Below, in pieces: positions 6,423 to 13,391 of a stretch of 15,516 nucleotides of DNA (the stretch's first letter is position 1; every line of letters begins with the position of its first letter). Origin of the DNA: Bacteroidales bacterium UBA1711 (GTDB lineage: Bacteria > Bacteroidota > Bacteroidia > Bacteroidales > P3); NCBI GenBank assembly GCA_002317325.1, contig DCJB01000068.1, positions 1 through 15,516 of the forward strand, written 5' to 3'. Both the position numbers and the translations under genes were made by a program. The notes beneath the pieces are model-generated. The model made no database searches. It was given only the letters and a program-made list of their open reading frames with translations, and was not told the origin of the DNA.

Positions 6423-8015
6423 CTATTTCTCAATGATGGTGAAGGCGGTGCGGCGGTTGAGGCGGCGGCCCTCGGCGGTGGCGTTGTCGCCCACGGGGCG
6501 GGTGGGGCCGTAGCCGCGGTAGGCGAGCCGGGCGGGTTCGATGCCGCGGCCCACGAGATAGTCATAGACCGCCTTGGCGCGCTGTTCGGAGAGCCGCTGG
6601 TTCATGTCGTCGCGGCCCACATTGTCGGTGTGGCCCTCGAGTTCGATACGCATCGAGGGGTGGGCGGAGAGCATTTCGACCACCTTGTCGAGTTCGACCA
6701 CCGAAATGTCGAGGAGGGCGTACTTGCCGGTCTGGAAGAAGACGTTGTTGAGCGTCACGCTCTCGCCCACCGGCATTTCGGGGGCGAGGTCGATAATCTC
6801 CTCGCGGTAGGCCACGGGTTGGGGCCGGGCGGATTCGGGCAGGGCGAAAGAGTAGAGGTCGAGGCGCCCCATGCCGCCGAGGCGGTCGGTGGAGAAATAG
6901 GCGGTGCGGCCGTCGGGGCTGACGAGGAGGGACCCCTCGTCGCCCGAGGTGTTGATGGGGTAGCCGAGGTTTTGGGGTTCGGACCAGGCGGAGTCGCCCA
7001 CGCGGCGGGAGAAGAAAATGTCCATGTCGCCCATGCCGATGTGGCCGTTGGAGGAGAAGAAGAGTGTCTGGTTGTCGAAAGAGATGAAGGGGCAGCGCTC
7101 GTCGCCGGCGGTGTTGACGGCGGGGCCGAGGTTGACGGCCGGCTGCCAGCGGCCTTCGACGAGGGTGCTCTGCCAGAGGTCCATGCCGCCGTAGCCCCCG
7201 CGGCGGTCGCTGACGAAATAGAGAGTGCGGCCGTCGATGGAGAGGCAGGGCTGTGACTCCCAGCTGCCCGTGTTGACGGCAGGGCCGAGGTTGCGGGGGC
7301 GGCTCCAGCCGCTGCCGCGGCGGTAGCAGACGTAGATGTCGCACCGGCCCGCGCCGTCGTCGCGGCCGCAGGCGGTGAAGAAGAGCATACGCCCGTCCTG
7401 GGAGAGACAGCCCGAGCCCTCGTTGTCGAAGCTGTTCACGGGTTCCTCCATGCGTTGGGCGGGTTCCCAGCCGTCGTCGCCGAGGCGGCAGAAATAGAAG
7501 TCCTCCTCCTCGGCCGAGTTGGTGCGGCTTTTGGGGGTGCGGGGGAAGCGGCGGGTGAAGAGCAGGGTGCGGCCGTCGGCCGAGAGGGTGGGCATATACT
7601 CGTCGTCGGCGCTGTTGACGGCGGGGCCGAGGTTTTGGGGGCTGAAGGGGACGGGGTGTGCCATGGCGTTGAGGCGGAACTCGGCCGTCTGGAGACCCCG
7701 CCGGGCGGCGGCGGCCCAGCGGGCGCCGGAGCCGGAGTGCTGGCGCAGGTAGGCCGAATAGTGGGTGCGCGCCTGGTCGAGGCTGTCGTGGTCGAGATAC
7801 CAGTCCGCCATGGTCAGGCGCACCTCGGCAAAAGCGGGTTCGGCCTTCAAGGCTTTGCGGAAGTGGGCAAAGGCCCGGTCGGGGTCGGCGCCGAGGAGCT
7901 GGACGCCCTTTTCAAATTCGGCCACCGCGCGGCGGTTATCGACCGTGTATTGCGCCGAGGCGGCGGCGGCGACCGCCAGCAGGGCGGCCAACAGGAGGAG
8001 TTTCTTCATCTTCAT
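6423..8015 (-). CDS. OmpA-family envelope protein with TPR and PD40 beta-propeller (PorE-like)
   Basis: The 530-residue protein has a Sec signal peptide (MKMKKLLLLAALLAVAAAASAQ) without a lipobox. TPR-like helices follow at about 25-110. Next come five PD40/WD40-type blades (about 128-395), recognisable by repeated NLGPAVNT...DE and SxDGRTLYF units. A C-terminal OmpA peptidoglycan-binding domain covers about 420-530, with GHTDNVG and D464/R479 at the spacing of the diaminopimelate-binding Asp and Arg. The order TPR-propeller-OmpA is that of PorE, a T9SS-associated outer-membrane protein, but PorE also has a carboxypeptidase-regulatory-like domain and is a lipoprotein; both features are missing here. 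It is therefore an OmpA-type anchor related to, but perhaps not equal to, PorE. It sits 28 bases before the sirtuin and 95 after the diacylglycerol-kinase-like gene. Confidence 0.9.
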   Translation of the reverse strand: MKMKKLLLLAALLAVAAAASAQYTVDNRRAVAEFEKGVQLLGADPDRAFAHFRKALKAEPAFAEVRLTMADWYLDHDSLDQARTHYSAYLRQHSGSGARWAAAARRGLQTAEFRLNAMAHPVPFSPQNLGPAVNSADDEYMPTLSADGRTLLFTRRFPRTPKSRTNSAEEEDFYFCRLGDDGWEPAQRMEEPVNSFDNEGSGCLSQDGRMLFFTACGRDDGAGRCDIYVCYRRGSGWSRPRNLGPAVNTGSWESQPCLSIDGRTLYFVSDRRGGYGGMDLWQSTLVEGRWQPAVNLGPAVNTAGDERCPFISFDNQTLFFSSNGHIGMGDMDIFFSRRVGDSAWSEPQNLGYPINTSGDEGSLLVSPDGRTAYFSTDRLGGMGRLDLYSFALPESARPQPVAYREEIIDLAPEMPVGESVTLNNVFFQTGKYALLDISVVELDKVVEMLSAHPSMRIELEGHTDNVGRDDMNQRLSEQRAKAVYDYLVGRGIEPARLAYRGYGPTRPVGDNATAEGRRLNRRTAFTIIEK

Positions 8016-8110
8016 AACACAGACCTACAACGCCGGGGCGGCGCAATTATTGCGCCCTCGAGGCAGCAAGGGGGCAGAAAGGCAGGCCGGCGGGGGGCCG
8101 GCGGGGCGGG

Positions 8111-9040
8111 CTAACGGGCCTTGGGGGCGACGAAAGTGACGGCGTGACGGAGGTTTTGGACACGGTAGTGCTTGCTGTGGAGCATCTCGCCGTCGATGAC
8201 GAGCCAGAAGGCCTCGTTGCTGGCCACCTCGACCGTGGAGCCCTGGCGGTACTGGATGTGTTGGCGGGCCTTGCGGTCGTCGAGGAAGGTGCCATCGGTG
8301 TAGTCGCCAAGGAGCTGCGCGAAACGGACCAGCGACATGGGTTTGAGGAGGGTGACTTCCACCAGGCCGTCGTCGTTTTTGGAGCGGGGGGCGCACATGA
8401 AGCGGCCGCCATGGAAGCGCCCGTTGCTGAGGGTGGTGAGGAGCATATAGCCGTCGAAGAAGGGCTGTCCGTCGACGCTCATGCGCACATAGTTGGTGCG
8501 GGCGGTGAAGAGGCCCTTGACGATGCCGGTGGTGTAGGAGTTGCGACCGCCGATGAGGGGCTTGTGCTTCACGTCGTTGCCGGTTTTGCAGACGGTGGCG
8601 TCGAAGCCGATGTCGATGACGTTGATGCTGTAGCGGTCGTTCACCTTCATCACGTCCACGGGGTGGGGCGCGCCATCGACGAGGAGGGCCACATCGTTGA
8701 AGTCGGCGTGGGTGGCGTAATACTTGATGTAGTCGTTGCCGCTGCCGTTGGCGTGGACGGTGACTTGGACCTTCTGCGGGTCGCCGGCGCCGTCGATGAT
8801 GCCTGTGACCACTTCGTTCAGGGTGCCGTCGCCGCCGCAGGAATAGAAGCGAACATGGGTGTCGGGGTGGTCCGAAATCCATTTTTTCACAAATACAGTT
8901 GCGTCGCCAGGGGCTTTGGTCACATAGATGGAGTGGCTGAAGCCGGGATGCCCAACTGCGTAGTCTCTAACCTTTTGTGTGACCTCCTCAGTTGAGTCGT
9001 GCTTGCCGGCGTAGGGATTTATGACGAAAATGTGTTCCAT
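8111..9040 (-). CDS. diacylglycerol kinase / lipid kinase family protein (YegS/DgkB-like)
   Basis: The 309-residue soluble protein belongs to the DAGK catalytic family, which phosphorylates diacylglycerol or related lipids with ATP at the inner face of the membrane. The N-terminal NPYAGK motif (8-13), the nucleotide-binding GGDGT (69-73), ANGSGND (97-103, with Ser in place of the more usual Thr of GTGND) and the C-terminal DGLVEV and IDGE (282-285) are all present and in order. No signal peptide or membrane segment is seen. The ATG at 9040 gives the conserved N-terminus IFVINPYAGK and lies only 11 bases from a TATCTTTG promoter element, so the mRNA may have almost no leader. It is probably the first gene of a transcript that continues into the OmpA-type gene (95-base gap without a visible terminator) and the sirtuin. 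The lipid substrate cannot be read from the sequence. Confidence 0.9.
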   Translation of the reverse strand: MEHIFVINPYAGKHDSTEEVTQKVRDYAVGHPGFSHSIYVTKAPGDATVFVKKWISDHPDTHVRFYSCGGDGTLNEVVTGIIDGAGDPQKVQVTVHANGSGNDYIKYYATHADFNDVALLVDGAPHPVDVMKVNDRYSINVIDIGFDATVCKTGNDVKHKPLIGGRNSYTTGIVKGLFTARTNYVRMSVDGQPFFDGYMLLTTLSNGRFHGGRFMCAPRSKNDDGLVEVTLLKPMSLVRFAQLLGDYTDGTFLDDRKARQHIQYRQGSTVEVASNEAFWLVIDGEMLHSKHYRVQNLRHAVTFVAPKAR

Positions 9041-9051
9041 AATTTACGCTG

Positions 9052-9059
9052 CAAAGATA
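9052..9059 (-). promoter_or_regulatory. -7 promoter element for the lipid kinase gene
   Basis: TATCTTTG on the minus strand fits TAnnTTTG and is preceded by an A/T-rich stretch, but there is no clear TTTG at -33. Its end is 11 bases from the ATG, implying a transcript start about 4-6 bases before the codon. Confidence 0.5.
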
Positions 9060-9195
9060 CGAAAAAAATAATAGATTAATGAAAAAAAAGTGAAAAAACT
9101 TGCCCGGGGAAGGCGCCGCAGAGCCGCCCCAAGGCACCATTCCGAAGAAATCGGGGCCGCAGCAAAAAAACTCCCCCCGATTCCAAAAAAAACAG

Positions 9196-9203
9196 TACCT
9201 TTG
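9196..9203 (+). promoter_or_regulatory. probable -7 element for the ATPase operon
   Basis: TACCTTTG matches TAnnTTTG on the plus strand; the -33 position holds Cs rather than TTTG. The predicted leader to the ATPase start would be roughly 165 bases. A repeat of ACCTTTGCA 27 bases downstream could be a second start or a duplication. Confidence 0.4.
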
Positions 9204-9374
9204 CACACGGCTGAGGAAGAGACACCTTTGCATACACCCACTTGCAAACACACTAACCCATTGGAAATTACGCACCTCACTCAGCCCTCTTTTGAAGAAT
9301 AATGTCCTGCATTTTTCGTGTGCAGAGACCAAATAACAAACTGGGAATACGGGAATCAGGCATAATGTGAGAAT

Positions 9375-10535
9375 ATGAGACACCTTGTGATAAGAAATTT
9401 TGGCCCGATAGTATCTGCTGACCTTCTGCTGGGACAGGTCAACGTGCTAATTGGAATGCAGAGTTCAGGAAAGAGCTGCATACTGAAGACTGCGTGCTAC
9501 TGCGCGTGGGTGGAGAAACGCATCGAATTGTCTCAAAGAATCAATGGATTCGGAACCGGCTCCGCCTTTATCGATAGAATGACCGACTACTACCAGATGG
9601 CCGGCTATGTTCAGCCCGATACCTACATAGAGTACGAGACAAATCACCTGCACTTCTCATACAACCATTCCAGCAAAAGTTTTGCAATGAAATGGAACAG
9701 CGGCCACTGGAACTACCGAAAGGCGAAAGTGAGCTATGTCCCCGCCGACAGAAACCTTGTTGCTGCAATACCGCAATGGAGCTCGCTCTCGATGGATGGA
9801 AATATGATTGAGTTCATGTCCGACTGGGACAAGGCGCGCAAGTTCGTGAAGCATGAGGATGACTTCTTAGGCTTGGGGCTGTCCTATTCATACGACAGCC
9901 AGTCCAATTCAGACAACGTCCGATTGGAGAACGGAATCCCGCTAAAGTTGAGAGAAAGTTCCAGCGGCATCCAATCGCTCCTACCCATGTATGTTCATCT
10001 TGACTACCTTACACAAAGGCAATACGAGGAGGATGGCGCCAAAATATCATACGAACAGCGTGACGAGCGAAAGAACCTGCTTTCAACAATATACGCAAAT
10101 TTGTACAAAAAGAATGCCACACAAGGCAACGAGGTGCAATATGTGACCGTTGAGGGCATTGACTACGCTTTCTCCGAAGACAAGCACGCCAAGAGATTCC
10201 AAAGCACCTATCGACGATACGTAAACGTTGACCACAGTGAAATATTCTTGGAGGAGCCCGAGGACAATCTCTTCCCTACCACACAATGCCAGTTTGTGAA
10301 TTGGATTTTGGACAAGATAGCCAGCCATAACGATATGCTGTTTGTGGCAACCCACAGCCCATACGTGCTAAATCAGTTTATCAAAATGGCGCCCAAGGGA
10401 CTCTCGGTAATGTTCACTCATCGGGTGGCAAAAGATTGCAGAGCCTTTACTGTCCGCCAGCTTAGCGAAGAAGAGGTACACGAGGTGTACGACAATGGGG
10501 TGGATATGTTCTTCAACTTCGAGATGTACGTATGA
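9375..10535 (+). CDS. ABC/OLD-like AAA family ATPase, first gene of a two-gene unit
   Basis: The 386-residue protein is an SMC/ABC-like P-loop ATPase of the AAA_15/AAA_21 type, without membrane segments. The N-terminus LVIRNFGPI is the typical opening strand. Walker A is GMQSSGKS (27-34), an ABC-signature-like SSSGIQSLLP lies at 195-204, Walker B is EIFLEEPED (289-297), and the switch histidine is H327 in FVATHSPY. The central part between Walker A and the signature is short compared with DNA-repair relatives, so it lacks a long coiled coil. The stop overlaps the start of the next gene in ATGA, which suggests coupled synthesis of two partners. ATPases of this kind power defence systems (OLD, Gabija, PARIS, RloA), but also other roles. 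Base composition is visibly less GC-rich than flanking genes. Family call is firm; the system is inference. Confidence 0.88.
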   Translation: MRHLVIRNFGPIVSADLLLGQVNVLIGMQSSGKSCILKTACYCAWVEKRIELSQRINGFGTGSAFIDRMTDYYQMAGYVQPDTYIEYETNHLHFSYNHSSKSFAMKWNSGHWNYRKAKVSYVPADRNLVAAIPQWSSLSMDGNMIEFMSDWDKARKFVKHEDDFLGLGLSYSYDSQSNSDNVRLENGIPLKLRESSSGIQSLLPMYVHLDYLTQRQYEEDGAKISYEQRDERKNLLSTIYANLYKKNATQGNEVQYVTVEGIDYAFSEDKHAKRFQSTYRRYVNVDHSEIFLEEPEDNLFPTTQCQFVNWILDKIASHNDMLFVATHSPYVLNQFIKMAPKGLSVMFTHRVAKDCRAFTVRQLSEEEVHEVYDNGVDMFFNFEMYV

Positions 10536-11098
10536 GGAAAATCTTCAACCTGCTTCCCGAGTGCTTTGTAGATACCAACCTCATAGAGTATCTGTTAGAC
10601 GCTGCCGTCAACCATCAACACTGTTGCTCCAAGGTGGTTGGCGCACTTAACTCAACTTTCGCAGAAGGGTTTGCTGTCGGCATTATCGACAAGGACAAAG
10701 TGGAGTTGGGCTACATTCGCGAATGCGACGAGATTGCCAAGACTGCCCACCTGACGCTGATGAAGCACAAGACACGTCCGCAATACCTGATAACGATACA
10801 GCCAGCCGTTGACCGCTTTGTATTGGACTGTGCCATAACTCAGGATGTTGACACCAACGCCTTTGGGATTCCGTCCGACTTGAAGGGCTTCACCAAATTG
10901 TCGAAATCGGTAACATCCAACACCGACTCACGCTTCAAGCACCTGTTTGCCGCCATCAAAGACCATGCAGAGATAGTTGCGCTAAAGCAAACCTTGACGT
11001 ATCTGAACACAACACAATACGAGGCAGACGTGAAGGAATTGCGTCTGCTCTTTCGACAACAGGCGGCAGCCGGAGCGACGGGGGCGGCCTTTGGCTGA
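10532..11098 (+). CDS. uncharacterised 188-residue partner protein, possible TOPRIM-like fold
   Basis: I do not recognise a named family. The start codon overlaps the stop of the ATPase (ATGA at 10532-10535), so the two are almost certainly made together. The N-terminal part has FVDTNLIEYLL (D14, E19), NHQHCC (27-32) and, after a hydrophobic strand, GIIDKDK (50-56, with D53 and D55). One acidic residue, then about 34 residues, then a strand ending in DxD is the pattern of a small TOPRIM-type metal site; VDTNLIEYLL also looks superficially like the start of a PIN domain. The middle (about 80-100) has YLITIQPAVDRFVLDC and the C-terminal third is helical (SVTSNTDSRFKHLFAAIK). There is no signal peptide. 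A nuclease or effector role beside the ATPase is plausible but unproven. The final Ala/Gly-rich residues look like a dispensable tail. Confidence 0.8.
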   Translation: MRKIFNLLPECFVDTNLIEYLLDAAVNHQHCCSKVVGALNSTFAEGFAVGIIDKDKVELGYIRECDEIAKTAHLTLMKHKTRPQYLITIQPAVDRFVLDCAITQDVDTNAFGIPSDLKGFTKLSKSVTSNTDSRFKHLFAAIKDHAEIVALKQTLTYLNTTQYEADVKELRLLFRQQAAAGATGAAFG

Positions 11099-11308
11099 TT
11101 GACCGAGAGAACGCGGGGCGGCGGGGCGGAAGCACGCACTGTCGGCGAAAAAGTTTTGGAGGCACGCAATAAGTATTCCAGTAGGGCGTTACTCATCACT
11201 GGCTGCAAAGGCGGGGCAGCGGAAGCCGGGGGGCAGCCCCGACCCGCGCTGTCTCTTTGCCGTCAGGAATTATCATAGACACACTGTGCCAACTATTTGA
11301 CGAACCGA

Positions 11309-13084
11309 ATGAAGAACATACGCAATTTCTGCATCATCGCCCATATCGACCACGGGAAAAGCACCTTGGCCGACCGTTTGCTGGAATATACTAACACCGT
11401 GTCGCAACGGGAGATGCAGGACCAGGTGCTGGACGATATGGACTTGGAGAAGGAGCGGGGCATCACCATCAAGAGCCACGCGATACAGATGAACTACAAG
11501 GACTATGTCCTCAACCTCATCGACACGCCGGGCCATGTGGATTTCAGCTATGAGGTGAGCCGCTCGATAGCCGCCTGCGAGGGCGCCCTGCTGGTGGTGG
11601 ACGCCACACAGGGCATTCAGGCACAGACTATCTCCAACCTGTATCTGGCTTTGGAGAACGACTTGGAAATCATCCCCGTGATGAACAAGATAGACTTGGA
11701 CAGCGCCATGCCCGACGAGGTGGCGGACGAGATTGTTGACCTGCTCGGCTGCCCGCGGGAGGACATTCTGTCGTGCAGCGCCAAGACGGGCGCGGGGGTG
11801 CCCGAGATACTGGAGGCCATCGTGGGCCGCATACCCGCCCCCGAGGGGGACCCCGAGGCGCCGCTACAGGCGCTGGTGTTCGACTCGGTGTTCAACCCTT
11901 TCCGGGGCATCATCAGCTATTTCCGTATCATGAACGGAGCCATCAAGACCAACGACTGGGTGAAGTTTGTGAGCACGGAGAAGGAGTACCACGCCGACGA
12001 GATAGGGGTGCTGCGCCTGAATATGGAGCCCCGCAAAGAGCTGCGGGCCGGCGACGTGGGGTATATCATCAGCGGGATAAAGACCTCGACGGAGGTGCGT
12101 GTGGGCGACACGGTGACGCACGTGCAGCGGCCGTGCGAGAAGGCCATCGCGGGCTTCGAGTCGGTGAAGCCCATGGTTTTTGCCGGCGTATATCCCGTTG
12201 ATTCGGACGACTACGAGGAGCTGCGCGCGAGCATTGAGAAGCTGCAGCTGAACGACGCGTCGCTCACCTTCGAGCCCGAGAGCTCGCTGGCCTTGGGCTT
12301 CGGCTTCCGGTGCGGATTTTTGGGGCTGCTGCACATGGAGATAGTGCAGGAACGGCTGGAACGGGAGTTCAATATGGACGTAATCACCACGGTGCCCAAC
12401 GTGCAGTACAAGGTGCGGCTGACCAACGGCGAGGAGAAGGACGTGTACAACCCCTCGGGTATGCCCGAGCCCAACAACATTGCCGAGGTGTATGAGCCGT
12501 ATATCCATGCACAGATTATCACCAAGGCCGACTTCATAGGGCCCGTCATCAAGCTGTGCATGGACAAGCGGGGCATATTGAAGAACCAGACCTACCTGAC
12601 CACCGACCGCATAGAGATTACCTTCGACCTGCCTTTGGGCGAGGTGGTGTTCGACTTCTACGACAAGCTCAAGAGCATATCGAAGGGGTACGCCTCATTC
12701 GACTACTACCTGAACGGGTTCCAGCCGTCGAAGCTGGTGAAGCTGGAGATACTGCTCAACGGCGACCCAGTGGATGCCCTGAGCACGCTCACCCATGTGG
12801 ATAACGCCTACCCCATCGGCCGCCGGATGTGCGAGAAGTTGAAGGAGCTCATCCCCCGCCAGCAGTTCGATGTGGCCATACAGGCCGCCATCGGGAGCAA
12901 GATTATCGCCCGCGAGACGGTGCGCCAGGTGCGCAAGGACGTGACGGCCAAGTGCTACGGTGGCGACATCACCCGCAAGCGCAAGCTCCTCGAGAAACAG
13001 AAGGAGGGCAAGAAGCGTATGCGCCAAGTGGGGAGCGTGGAGGTGCCGCAGAGCGCCTTCCTCGCCGTGCTGAAATTGGACTGA
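11309..13084 (+). CDS. lepA: translation elongation factor 4 (LepA GTPase)
   Basis: LepA is a ribosome-associated GTPase that affects translation initiation and elongation quality under stress. The 591-residue protein is full length. G-motifs are AHIDHGKST (11-19), RGIT (50-53), DTPGHVDF (72-79), NKID (126-129) and SAK (157-159). The family-specific C-terminal domain ends in KRMRQVGSVEVPQSAFLAVLKLD. The ATG at 11309 gives the conserved MKNIRNFCIIAHIDHGKS; an in-frame TTG 12 bases upstream is possible but not needed. It stands 210 bases after the ATPase unit and has no partner gene. GC content is visibly higher than in the preceding two genes. Confidence 0.97.
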   Translation: MKNIRNFCIIAHIDHGKSTLADRLLEYTNTVSQREMQDQVLDDMDLEKERGITIKSHAIQMNYKDYVLNLIDTPGHVDFSYEVSRSIAACEGALLVVDATQGIQAQTISNLYLALENDLEIIPVMNKIDLDSAMPDEVADEIVDLLGCPREDILSCSAKTGAGVPEILEAIVGRIPAPEGDPEAPLQALVFDSVFNPFRGIISYFRIMNGAIKTNDWVKFVSTEKEYHADEIGVLRLNMEPRKELRAGDVGYIISGIKTSTEVRVGDTVTHVQRPCEKAIAGFESVKPMVFAGVYPVDSDDYEELRASIEKLQLNDASLTFEPESSLALGFGFRCGFLGLLHMEIVQERLEREFNMDVITTVPNVQYKVRLTNGEEKDVYNPSGMPEPNNIAEVYEPYIHAQIITKADFIGPVIKLCMDKRGILKNQTYLTTDRIEITFDLPLGEVVFDFYDKLKSISKGYASFDYYLNGFQPSKLVKLEILLNGDPVDALSTLTHVDNAYPIGRRMCEKLKELIPRQQFDVAIQAAIGSKIIARETVRQVRKDVTAKCYGGDITRKRKLLEKQKEGKKRMRQVGSVEVPQSAFLAVLKLD

Positions 13085-13088
13085 AAAT

Positions 13089-13126
13089 AGTTTACAGTTT
13101 GCAATTTACAGTTTACAATTTATAGT
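13089..13126 (+). repeat. AT-rich TTTACAGTTT-type short repeats, followed by G-rich tail
   Basis: Degenerate units of about 10-14 bases such as AGTTTACA, GCAATTTACA and CAATTTATAGTT follow one another just after the lepA stop, then a G-rich stretch ends in GGGGTGAGG at about 13148-13157. A similar arrangement recurs at 15393-15516. Confidence 0.5.
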
Positions 13127-13286
13127 TCTCGGGGCAGAGGGGGGTGCTGGGGTGAGGGCGAACTCGGGTGAAAAGAAGGCAAACACCTCTCCCACCCCGT
13201 TGACGGGACAAGAGGCGAATGCTCCGTCCGAATCCAACAGCACTGCGAATGCCGGCCATCGAATGACTACTCGTTCGATCATGAAA

Positions 13287-13324
13287 GATGAGCGGGGCGT
13301 CCCTACAGGGACGCCCCGCTCATC
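13287..13324. terminator. 18-bp perfect hairpin, probable bidirectional terminator or REP-like element
   Basis: An 18-base arm (13287-13304) is perfectly complementary to 13307-13324 with a 2-base centre. It sits between convergent lepA and the fimbrillin-like gene, so a bidirectional terminator is the simplest reading. There is no good T-tract on either side, which leaves open a repeat element of the REP/palindromic-unit kind. Confidence 0.6.
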
Positions 13325-13391
13325 GTGGTGAGACACACGCCTCAATGAGCAACCCCTATTCGGGGGAGCGGAGGTGTACTAATTCTGAAAT

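Larger units (their letters stand above)
9041..9374. other. divergent promoter region between lipid kinase and ATPase genes
   Basis: The 334 bases contain a minus-strand promoter element (9052-9059), a run of A-rich sequence, a GC-rich segment with TCGGGG...CCCCGA inverted arms (about 9151-9180), a plus-strand TACCTTTG (9196-9203) and a nearby second copy of ACCTTTGCA (9224-9232). No convincing small gene is seen. Confidence 0.55.
13085..13391. other. intergenic region between lepA and the fimbrillin-like gene
   Basis: This 307-base convergent region holds AT-rich repeats (13089-13126), a G-rich stretch (about 13129-13155) and a long perfect hairpin (13287-13324). A minus-strand open frame across 13106-13345 has no recognisable features, and I do not call it a gene. 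Confidence 0.6.

Noticed and set aside
8144..8995. Long plus-strand open frames opposite the lipid kinase, OmpA-type and sirtuin genes
   Set aside because: Same antisense artefact: their composition mirrors the codon usage of the real genes and they have no domain features.
11297..11308. TTG start for lepA four codons upstream
   Set aside because: Conserved LepA proteins begin at MKNIRNF, and the ATG at 11309 gives this exactly.
13106..13345. A 79-codon minus-strand open frame between lepA and the lipoprotein gene
   Set aside because: It crosses the palindrome and repeat region, shows no protein features, and would overlap a likely terminator.
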